Origin: Hylemonella sp. UBA6679
GTDB taxonomy: Bacteria; Pseudomonadota; Gammaproteobacteria; Burkholderiales; Burkholderiaceae_C
Assembly (NCBI GenBank): GCA_002454975.1
Contig: DKJZ01000087.1
Coordinates: 1 to 11,365 of the forward strand
DNA length: 11,365 nt
Direction: 5' to 3'
The notes below the pieces were generated by a model. The model saw nothing but the letters and a program-made list of their open reading frames with translations, made no database searches and was not told the origin of the DNA. Position numbers and translations under genes: made by a program. Below are positions 1 through 5,703 of the stretch, one piece after another (within the stretch, counting starts at the first letter, position 1; each line of letters begins with the position of its first letter).

Positions 1-2
1 CC

Positions 3-434
3 AAGCTGGCCAGCAACTGGATCATGGGCGAGGTTTCGCGCCGCCTCAATGCGAGCGAGATGGACATTGCGCAAGCATCCGTGACGGCCGCGCAACTCGG
101 CGCACTCATTCAACGCATTGCCGACAACACCATCAGCAACAACGCCGCACGCCAGGTGTTCGAAGCCTTGTGGGACCAAGCCCCGGCCGCTGGTGAAGCA
201 CTCGCGCAGGTCGATGCCGTCATCGAGGCCAAAGGCCTCAAGCAGATGAACGACAGCAGTGCCTTAGAAGCCATCATCGACGAGGTGCTGGCCGCCAATC
301 CTAAAAACGTTGAAGAGTTCAGAGCCGGCAACGCCAAGGCCCTCAACGGCCTGGTTGGCCCCATCATGAAAGCCAGCAAAGGCAAGGCCAACCCGGCCCA
401 GGTCAACGAGCTGCTGAAGAAAAAGCTGGGCTAA
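3..434 (+). CDS. gatB: Asp-tRNA(Asn)/Glu-tRNA(Gln) amidotransferase subunit B, C-terminal part
   Basis: The gene enters from the left edge; its frame is already open before the first ATG at 24, so the start lies outside the window. The visible 143 residues are the GatB/YqeY-type C-terminal helical domain, which binds tRNA in the GatCAB amidotransferase. The tract opens with KLASNWIMGEVSRRLN, the usual entry into this domain, followed by a helical bundle containing DNTISNNAARQVFEALW and NPKNVEEFRAG, and a lysine-rich tail ending KKKLG. GatCAB converts Glu-tRNA(Gln) and Asp-tRNA(Asn) to the amidated forms in the cytoplasm; GatB carries the kinase/amidotransferase core, which is not visible here. 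It ends at TAA 432-434, six bases from the convergent pyrE stop, and no obvious terminator separates them. Identification is confident from the characteristic C-terminal sequence. Confidence 0.95.
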   Translation, partial: KLASNWIMGEVSRRLNASEMDIAQASVTAAQLGALIQRIADNTISNNAARQVFEALWDQAPAAGEALAQVDAVIEAKGLKQMNDSSALEAIIDEVLAANPKNVEEFRAGNAKALNGLVGPIMKASKGKANPAQVNELLKKKLG

Positions 435-440
435 GTCCGT

Positions 441-1127
441 TCAAACGCCGTAGCGGTCGCGGTAAGCCTGCACGCGGCCCAGGTCGGTGGTCATGCTGCC
501 TTGGATGGCCAAGTAGGCCAACAAGTCGCTCAGCGACGCGATGGCGGCGACCTGCAGGCCGAGCTGTTGGCGCACATACTGCACCGCGCTGTAAGGCACG
601 TCTTTGGTGGTGCCGTCAGCTTGCTTTTCGGTGGCCATCTCTTGCCGGTCCAGGGCGATGAGCACGGCGTGCGGGATGGCGCCAGCGGCTTGAATCAAGG
701 CAATGGATTCACGTGCGGCGGTGCCTGCACTCATCACGTCATCCACAATCAGCACACGTCCTTTGAGGGGTGCGCCCACCAGCGAACCACCCTCGCCATG
801 GTCTTTGACCTCTTTGCGGTTGTAGGCAAAAGGCACGTTTTTACCCAACCGGGCCAGCTCAATGGCCACCGCAGCGCCCAAAGGAATGCCCTTGTACGCA
901 GGGCCAAACACCATGTCGAATTCGATGCCACTCGCCAAGATACGCTGCGCGTAAAAATGCGCCAGACGACTGAGTTTGGCGCCATCGTCAAACAAACCGG
1001 CATTGAAAAAATAGGGGCTCAAGCGGCCGGCTTTGGTCTTGAACTCACCAAAGCGCAGCACGCCGCAGGCCACGGAAAACTCAACAAACTCTTGTGCGAG
1101 CGGGTCGTGGGCTTGGGCTTGCGACAT
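441..1127 (-). CDS. pyrE: Orotate phosphoribosyltransferase
   Basis: PyrE joins orotate to PRPP to give orotidine monophosphate, the fifth step of de novo pyrimidine synthesis, in the cytoplasm. The protein carries the type I PRTase PRPP loop VLIVDDVMSAGTA (residues about 125-137), the PAYKGIPLG substrate segment (about 76-84), the FKTKAGRLSPYFFNAG N-terminal signature, and an AYNRKEVKDHGEGG flexible loop with the catalytic Lys and His. At 228 residues it has normal family length. An alternative ATG at 1151 would add eight residues (MSFLKENL), but the ATG at 1127 is preceded by AAGGA at 7-base spacing, whereas the 1151 codon has no well-spaced ribosome site. The gene converges on gatB. A TACAAT -10-like box lies upstream on the same strand at 1210-1215. 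Confidence 0.95.
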   Translation of the reverse strand: MSQAQAHDPLAQEFVEFSVACGVLRFGEFKTKAGRLSPYFFNAGLFDDGAKLSRLAHFYAQRILASGIEFDMVFGPAYKGIPLGAAVAIELARLGKNVPFAYNRKEVKDHGEGGSLVGAPLKGRVLIVDDVMSAGTAARESIALIQAAGAIPHAVLIALDRQEMATEKQADGTTKDVPYSAVQYVRQQLGLQVAAIASLSDLLAYLAIQGSMTTDLGRVQAYRDRYGV

Positions 1128-1209
1128 GAGGTTTTCCTTCAAAAATGACATCCTGAACCATCACGGCGTGAGTTAGGACCCAGGCCATGTCGGGGTTTTG
1201 TAGCGCCTG

Positions 1210-1238
1210 ATTGTAGAGAGCTGAGAAACGCAGTACCT
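1210..1238 (-). promoter_or_regulatory. Possible pyrE promoter
   Basis: Read on the minus strand, TACAAT at 1210-1215 matches the sigma-70 -10 box at five of six positions and lies about 80 bases upstream of the preferred pyrE ATG. The sequence 17 bases further up (AGGTAC) is a poor -35 box. The assignment rests on the -10 box and position only. A second -10-like TACAAA lies a little downstream. Confidence 0.25.
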
Positions 1239-1390
1239 GCGACGCTAAAAAGACGTCCTGTTAAGGGCTTGCAGGGATAAACAACATCCAATTGCCCATG
1301 CTGATAACTGCCGCCGCGGACATGACTTAAGAGGAATGTGACGCGAAGGTATCAGACACTGAGGCGTTACAGATTGAAAAAATGAATGAC

Positions 1391-1459
1391 CTCACCGAAT
1401 GAGGCCATGTAAGTTCTCACCTTTACGCGCCTGGGGGTCGGCTGGTTACACCTGGTGAG
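1391..1459. repeat. CTCACC direct and inverted repeats
   Basis: CTCACC occurs at 1391-1396 and 1416-1421, with starts 25 bases apart, and its complement GGTGAG at 1454-1459. The first copy also lies within a short stem, CCTCA (1390-1394) / TGAGG (1400-1404). The third copy lies within CACCTGGTG, an odd palindrome. Spacing of about 2.5 helical turns between the first two could suit a DNA-binding regulator, but hexamers of this kind can recur by chance. Confidence 0.2.
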
Positions 1460-1518
1460 GTTTTTATCTCGCCACAAAAAATTGAAACCAAACGGCAATC
1501 CAGCCCGTATAGATTCGT

Positions 1519-1539
1519 ACCTCCTACTGTTAGGGAGGT
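1519..1539. promoter_or_regulatory. Hairpin in the catalase-like gene's upstream region
   Basis: ACCTCC (1519-1524) pairs perfectly with GGAGGT (1534-1539) across a nine-base loop. It lies 60-80 bases before the predicted start codon. There is no T-run, so it is not a terminator. GGAGGT resembles a strong ribosome-binding sequence, but no start codon follows at a usable distance. It could be an operator or an mRNA structure; either is inference. Confidence 0.3.
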
Positions 1540-1598
1540 TTCCCCACCGGATCAGCACCTGTTCCGGGCTAATTTGTATGACCTCATTGGAGACCATT

Positions 1599-2642
1599 TT
1601 GAAAAACATGCATCGCCTCAACCCCCTCGCGCTGACCCTGGGCGCTTGCGGCCTGCTTGCCGTGTTGGCCACGCCCGTCTTGGCGGACAACCGCGCTTCG
1701 GCAAACACCCAGGTGAGCCCGCTGGACTTCGTGAACCAGTTTGAGGCCACCTTCGGCAAGTTCGAAGGTTATCGCCGCTCGGGCGCCAAGGGCGTGTGCG
1801 CCGTGGGTGAATTTGTAGGCAATGCCGATGGCCGCGCCGTTTCCAGCGCCTCGGCCTTCAGCGGGCAAAAGATCCCCGTCACTGTGCGCTTTTCAGTGGG
1901 CGGCGCCAACCCCAAAGCACCTGACAACGGCAAAAGCCAACGCAACCTGAGCTTGCAGTTTGACCTGCCCAACGGCGAAGTTTGGCAACACGGCAACATC
2001 AACGCGCCCGTGTTTGGCGCTGCCAATCCCCAGCAATTCCTCGGACGTGTCGCTTCGCTGCAGCCCGACCCCACCACGAAAGCGGCCGATCCAGCCAAGG
2101 TGAAGGCCTTCGCAGATGCCAACCCTGAGGTGCTGCTCCAGGGCCGCTATTTCGCATCACAACCGGTGCCCGCCAGCTTTGCCTCCATCAACTATTGGGG
2201 CGTGCATGGCTTTATCTTCACCAACGCCGCTGGACAGAAAACCGCCGGCAAGTGGATCTTTGAACCCGTTGGCGGCGTACAAGGCCTGAGCGACGAGCAA
2301 GCCAAGGAAAAGGGTGCGAACTTCTTGTTCGATGACCTGCGCCAGCGCGTGGCGTCTGGGCAAGCAGCCTTCAACTTCAACCTCGAAGTTGCACAACCCG
2401 GCGACAAGCTCGACAACGCCACCGTGCCTCTGCCCGAAGGTCGTCGCAAGATCACGTTGGGACAACTCAAGATCACGTCCGTGTCCACGGATGCTGATGG
2501 TGCTTGCCTAACCATCAACTTCGATCCGAACCGCATGCCCAAGGGCGTGGAGGGTGCCGGTGACCCTATGTTGACGGCACGCTCAGCCCCCTATGCTGTT
2601 GGACTAGGCCGGCGCTTGGTCGAAGGCGCCAAGCAGCAGTGA
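1599..2642 (+). CDS. Catalase-like haem peroxidase, SrpA type, secreted
   Basis: Belongs to the short, periplasmic catalase-related peroxidases (SrpA-type minicatalases), which keep the catalase beta-barrel haem core and remove peroxides. The TTG at 1599 is preferred: GGAG (1589-1592) sits six bases before it and the product begins MKNMHRLNPLALTLGACGLL, a signal peptide ending VLA about residue 29. ATG 1578 and ATG 1608 are alternatives. Family landmarks are the RFSVGGANPKAPD segment, NAPVFGAANPQQF, the C-terminal FDP motif, and PYAVGLGRR, whose Tyr (about residue 332) matches the proximal haem ligand. Oddly, in the segment RRSGAKGVCAVGEF the position usually held by the distal catalytic His (RRxHAKG in relatives, VxHARG in full catalases) is Gly, about residue 62. 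Length, 347 residues, fits the family. TGA is followed in frame by TAG. The fold is fairly certain; catalytic activity is not. Confidence 0.85.
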   Translation: MKNMHRLNPLALTLGACGLLAVLATPVLADNRASANTQVSPLDFVNQFEATFGKFEGYRRSGAKGVCAVGEFVGNADGRAVSSASAFSGQKIPVTVRFSVGGANPKAPDNGKSQRNLSLQFDLPNGEVWQHGNINAPVFGAANPQQFLGRVASLQPDPTTKAADPAKVKAFADANPEVLLQGRYFASQPVPASFASINYWGVHGFIFTNAAGQKTAGKWIFEPVGGVQGLSDEQAKEKGANFLFDDLRQRVASGQAAFNFNLEVAQPGDKLDNATVPLPEGRRKITLGQLKITSVSTDADGACLTINFDPNRMPKGVEGAGDPMLTARSAPYAVGLGRRLVEGAKQQ

Positions 2643-2643
2643 T

Positions 2644-2667
2644 AGACCCCGCCAACTTGGCGGGTCT
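2644..2667 (+). terminator. Hairpin directly after the catalase-like gene
   Basis: AGACCC(C)GCCAA (2644-2655) pairs with TTGGCGGGTCT (2657-2667) to form an 11-pair stem with one bulged C and a very tight nominal loop; the inner A-T pairs probably open. It begins two bases after the stop codon. What follows is TCTCGAGG rather than a clear T-run, so intrinsic termination may be weak; the stem could instead protect the 3' end. Confidence 0.55.
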
Positions 2668-2976
2668 CTCGAGGCGCAGGATGCCCAAAGTGTTCTGCGC
2701 CGCACTTCGTGAAATTGCGCATGGTGATCATCCATGACGGTTGCGATGAAGAGGTAGCTGTGGCCATAGCCTGGCTCCATGCGCAGAGTCAGCCGGCTGG
2801 CTGCTGTCCGGCGCCTCGTCGCAGTGGAAAGGCGCCAAGCCTGGGAAGGTTTTTGAGGCGCTGATCGATGGCAAAACGAGCCTGGGCTTCATGAGCTGAC
2901 CATTTCCTCGAAAATAGTGTGTGCAGGCAAGGCGTGGTGCCCGGCCTGGTCACGACACATCGAGAAACATGGGTTC
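2668..2976. other. Degraded intergenic stretch before the exonuclease gene
   Basis: About 310 bases without an intact gene. The left half holds the FGH remnant on the minus strand. The right half, 2783-2899 on the plus strand, has an open frame ending in TGA that reads protein-like (GWLLSGASSQWKGAK, then VFEALIDGKTSLGFMS). I cannot assign it to a family, and it overlaps the frame-shifted part of the FGH remnant, so it may be coincidental. No clear promoter for the downstream gene was recognised. Confidence 0.45.
2700..2830 (-). pseudogene. C-terminal remnant of S-formylglutathione hydrolase
   Basis: On the minus strand 2784-2700 reads LTLRMEPGYGHSYLFIATVM followed by DDHHAQFHE, closely matching the FGH C-terminus (LTLRMQPGYDHSYYFI and a DH..H tail), including the His of the catalytic triad. 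FGH completes glutathione-dependent formaldehyde oxidation. Just before it (2830-2795) another frame reads LRRGAGQQP, resembling the AGQPLTLR entry of the same family, so a small indel near 2790 has broken the frame. No stop follows at the family's usual end; the frame runs on through the hairpin into the catalase-like gene's complement. No start, N-terminus or nucleophile region is present between here and the next gene. This is a decayed gene end, not a functional enzyme. Confidence 0.6.
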
Positions 2977-3771
2977 ATGAAAGTCATCACAGCAAACCTC
3001 AACGGGATCCGGTCTGCAGCCACAAAGGGTTTTTTCGAATGGCTGGCACAACAACACGTGGATGTCCTGGGCGTCCAAGAAGTCAAAGCGCAGCACGAGG
3101 ACGTGCAGGGCAAGTTTGATGCGCCTGCCGGCCTGCAAGGCTATTTTCACTTTGCTGAGAAAAAGGGTTACTCGGGCGTGGGCCTGTACACACGGCACGA
3201 GCCCAGCGACATCGTGGTGGGCCTGGGCAACCCAGCATTTGACGTGGAGGGGCGTTATGTGGAGCTGCGGTTTGACTCGTCTGGGCGCAAGCTCTCGCTC
3301 ATCAGTTGCTATTTTCCCAGTGGCTCATCGGGCGATGAGCGCCAGCAGGTTAAGTTCGCGTTTTTAGCCGAGATGTCGGGGCACCTCAATCGACTGAAAT
3401 CTCAACGCGAATTCATACTGGTGGGGGACGTGAACATTGCACACCAGAACATCGACCTGAAAAACTGGAAAGGTAACCTGAAAAATTCAGGCTTTTTGCC
3501 CGAAGAGCGCAGCTGGATGAGCGACCTCGTCCACCCCGAGCAAGGTGGCCTGGTGGACGTGTACCGCCACCTCCATCCCGAGACCACCGACGAGGCCTAC
3601 ACTTGGTGGAGCAACCGAGGCCAAGCCTACGCCAACAACGTCGGCTGGCGCATCGACTACCACCTCGCCACCCCCGCCCTGGGTCGACTCGCCCAGCGTG
3701 CAGAGATTTACAAAGGCGAGAAATTCTCAGACCATGCCCCCTTGACTGTGGACTACGACTTTGCGCTTTGA
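2977..3771 (+). CDS. xthA: Exodeoxyribonuclease III family AP endonuclease
   Basis: An Mg2+-dependent exonuclease III-type enzyme that cuts abasic sites and trims 3' ends in base-excision repair. All active-site elements of the endonuclease/exonuclease/phosphatase fold are present: N7 in ANLNGIRSA, E35 in LGVQEVKAQ, Y112 in CYFPSG, D151 and N153 in LVGDVNIAH, D228 in GWRIDYHL, and D252-H253 in KFSDHAPL. FLPEERSWM and WWSNRGQAY are also family signatures. D151 and N153 fall at the same numbers as in E. coli ExoIII. At 264 residues the length is normal. An upstream in-frame GTG at 2917 would add 20 residues unlike the family, whereas the ATG at 2977 starts directly with MKVITANLNG; its ribosome site is weak. 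The stop is eight bases before the next gene, implying co-transcription. Confidence 0.93.
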   Translation: MKVITANLNGIRSAATKGFFEWLAQQHVDVLGVQEVKAQHEDVQGKFDAPAGLQGYFHFAEKKGYSGVGLYTRHEPSDIVVGLGNPAFDVEGRYVELRFDSSGRKLSLISCYFPSGSSGDERQQVKFAFLAEMSGHLNRLKSQREFILVGDVNIAHQNIDLKNWKGNLKNSGFLPEERSWMSDLVHPEQGGLVDVYRHLHPETTDEAYTWWSNRGQAYANNVGWRIDYHLATPALGRLAQRAEIYKGEKFSDHAPLTVDYDFAL

Positions 3772-3779
3772 GGCCCGCC

Positions 3780-4415
3780 ATGTACAACCCGCCGCACTTC
3801 ACCATCACCGACACCGCTGAGCTGCACCGCATCATCGGCAGCTACCCCCTGGGCATGCTGGTCACAAACTTTGACGGGCTCGATGCCAACCACCTGCCCT
3901 TTGAGTTCGACCCCAAACGCGGCGAGTTCGGTACGCTCACAGCGCATGTGGCCCGCGCCAACCCCCTGTGCCAAACCGCAGCCCATGGCGGTGACGTCAT
4001 GGTGGTTTTCCGCGGCGCTGAGGGCTACATCTCGCCCAACTGGTACCCCAGCAAACACGAAACCCACCGGCTGGTACCCACTTGGAACTACGAGGTGGTG
4101 CACGCGCACGGCCAGATCAAGCTGATGGACGAAGAAAAGTTTGTGCGCGGCGTGGTGGCCAGGCTCACCCGCGAACACGAAGCCAGCGAGGCCAAACCCT
4201 GGAAGATGGGCGACTCTTCACCCGAGTACATCAAGGGCATGCTCGCTGCCATCGTGGGCGTGGAGATCACTGTCACCCGGCTCGAAGGCAAGGCCAAGCT
4301 GAGCCAAAACCGCGAACTGCGCGACCGGCTGGGTGCCATTGAAGTTCTGCAAAACAAAGACCATGAGCTGGCCGCTTCATTGGCGGCCTCGATGGCCAAG
4401 CACACACTGTCTTAA
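3780..4415 (+). CDS. PaiB-type FMN-binding protein
   Basis: Resembles PaiB/FMN-binding negative transcriptional regulators, flavin-binding split-barrel proteins named for Bacillus PaiB, which represses sporulation and protease genes. In proteobacteria the actual role is usually unknown. Landmarks: MYNPPHF start, HLPFEFD (38-44), HVARANPL (56-63), YISPNWYPSK (83-92), VPTWNYEVVHAHG (99-111) and KLSQNR (173-178), all typical. The 211-residue length fits. An open frame continues upstream inside the exonuclease gene, but the ATG at 3780 has GAGG (3770-3773) at six-base spacing, with the ribosome site overlapping the previous stop codon, and starts exactly where the family does. It is therefore likely translated from the same message as the repair nuclease. 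The family call is firm; a regulatory function is not shown by the sequence. Confidence 0.88.
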   Translation: MYNPPHFTITDTAELHRIIGSYPLGMLVTNFDGLDANHLPFEFDPKRGEFGTLTAHVARANPLCQTAAHGGDVMVVFRGAEGYISPNWYPSKHETHRLVPTWNYEVVHAHGQIKLMDEEKFVRGVVARLTREHEASEAKPWKMGDSSPEYIKGMLAAIVGVEITVTRLEGKAKLSQNRELRDRLGAIEVLQNKDHELAASLAASMAKHTLS

Positions 4416-5671
4416 GACCTGGCGCTGTAAGCCAGGCCCGAAGCCACACCACCGAACAAATCGCCTTCGATCAAGGGCACGCCCACAAACGCTGCTTGCA
4501 GCGCCTGCTGAAACGGCCGCAAGGCCGACGAACCCCCGGTGAGGTAAATGGCATCCGGCTTGCCATGGGCCAAATCAGCCGCTTGCACGCACGCACGCGC
4601 ACAGGCCACGGTGCGCGCCAACAAATCGTGGAGTTGCGCTTGCATGTCAACCGCAGTCATGGCGGCTTGCAAACCAGGCTCGATGTGCGCCAAATCCATG
4701 GCGCTGTCCGTGCCACTGTGCGAGCAGGCGATCTTGGCCTGCTCCACATCGTAGGCCAAGCGGTGTCCCAGGCGCTCTTGCAACACGCGCATCAGGCGCT
4801 GGTGCAAATGCGGCTGGGCATAGTTGGTCCACAGCGCTTGGGCCTGGGCCAAGGCACGCGGCTGGTAAAGCCAGTTGATGAGGTGCCAGGTTGAGAGGTC
4901 AAAAAACACACGGCTGGGCACCTCGCGGCCTTGTGGCCCAAGATGCCCGTAGCCCAACAGCGGCATGACTTGCCCTAAGCTCAGCCGCTGGTCAAAGTCT
5001 GTGCCGCCAATGTGCACACCGGTGGTAGCCAGCACATCGTCGCTGCGGTCTGCGCGCTGGATGCGTTGCGGCCCCAAACGCACCACCGTGAAATCGGAGG
5101 TGCCGCCGCCCAAGTCCACCACCAGCACGGTGCTTTCATGCGTGAGCCGACGCTCATGGTCCAAGGCGGCAGCAATCGGTTCGAGCTCAAACGCTACCTC
5201 CTCAAACCCCACCGCCTGCGCCGCCTGCTGCAAAGAGGCTTGTGCCTGTGCATCGCGCACCGGGTCGTCATCCACAAAATGCACCGGACGACCCATCACC
5301 ACGCGCTGCGGGGCGTGGCCCAGCGTGTGCGCAGCACGTTCGCGTAAGGTCGCCAAATAAATGGCAATGATGTCTTGGAAGCTCACCTGGCGGTGGTTCA
5401 CCACCGTGGTCTCGAGCAACAAGGGGCTGCCCAAAAGACTTTTGAGCGAGCGCATCAAGCGCCCCTCGGTACCCTCGAGGTAGTGCGTGACGGCCTCGCG
5501 TCCAAAGTGGGTGCTGAGGTCTTCGCTGTTGAAAAACACCGCCGTAGGCATGGCCAAGGCAGACCCCTCCAAAGGCAGCAATTGCGCTGTGCCCCCACGG
5601 GGTGCCCAAGCCAAGGCGGAGTTGGAGGTGCCGAAATCAATCCCGAGTGTGCCGGGTGTGTGTGTAGCCAT
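4412..5671 (-). CDS. Hsp70-family ATPase, YegD-like
   Basis: A 419-residue Hsp70/actin-fold ATPase. Nucleotide-binding motifs are intact: phosphate-1 loop GIDFGTSNS (10-18), connect-1 FELEPIAAAL (161-170), phosphate-2 loop VVDLGGGTSDF (184-194), VHIGGTDFD (219-227) and the adenosine loop YLTGGSSALRPF (about 376-387). The protein ends shortly after the nucleotide-binding domain, so the DnaK substrate-binding domain and lid are absent, as in E. coli YegD. It probably acts as a specialised chaperone or ATPase in the cytoplasm, substrate unknown. It starts 32 bases after the solute-binding-protein stop, implying one operon. The start at 5671 has only a weak ribosome site but places the P-loop where expected; an interrupted GGCG/CGCC stem (5684-5698) lies in the gap. 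Its stop overlaps that of the convergent PaiB-like gene within TTAA (4412-4415). Confidence 0.88.
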   Translation of the reverse strand: MATHTPGTLGIDFGTSNSALAWAPRGGTAQLLPLEGSALAMPTAVFFNSEDLSTHFGREAVTHYLEGTEGRLMRSLKSLLGSPLLLETTVVNHRQVSFQDIIAIYLATLRERAAHTLGHAPQRVVMGRPVHFVDDDPVRDAQAQASLQQAAQAVGFEEVAFELEPIAAALDHERRLTHESTVLVVDLGGGTSDFTVVRLGPQRIQRADRSDDVLATTGVHIGGTDFDQRLSLGQVMPLLGYGHLGPQGREVPSRVFFDLSTWHLINWLYQPRALAQAQALWTNYAQPHLHQRLMRVLQERLGHRLAYDVEQAKIACSHSGTDSAMDLAHIEPGLQAAMTAVDMQAQLHDLLARTVACARACVQAADLAHGKPDAIYLTGGSSALRPFQQALQAAFVGVPLIEGDLFGGVASGLAYSARS

Positions 5672-5703
5672 AAATTCAGTTCAGGCGCAAGCTACGCCAG
5701 ACA

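Larger units (their letters stand above)
1128..1598. other. Non-coding region between pyrE and the catalase-like gene
   Basis: About 470 bases between divergent genes with no convincing gene. A GTG-initiated frame runs from 1455 into the catalase-like gene, but its first 48 residues look like untranslated sequence and have no family counterpart. The stretch contains the possible pyrE promoter, three CTCACC/GGTGAG copies (1391-1459) and a small hairpin (1519-1539). For the rightward gene the best promoter-like pair is TTGAAA at 1482-1487 with TATAGA at 1508-1513, but the 20-base spacer is too long for a standard sigma-70 promoter, so I do not call it. Its length and structure suggest a regulated 5' region for the catalase-like gene. 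Confidence 0.5.

Noticed and set aside
501..1148. 215-codon open frame on the plus strand
   Set aside because: Lies antisense to almost all of pyrE, whose product is unmistakable; the translation is not protein-like and reflects GC-rich codon shadowing.
1482..1513. TTGAAA ... TATAGA as a promoter for the catalase-like gene
   Set aside because: The 20-base spacer is outside the usual sigma-70 range; left only as a note.
1367..1759. 130-codon minus-strand frame over the catalase-like gene's upstream region
   Set aside because: Overlaps the signal peptide and N-terminus of the catalase-like protein; composition not protein-like and no recognised family.
3603..3779. Extended start for the PaiB-like protein inside the exonuclease gene
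   Set aside because: The family begins at MYNPPHF and a good ribosome site precedes the ATG at 3780.
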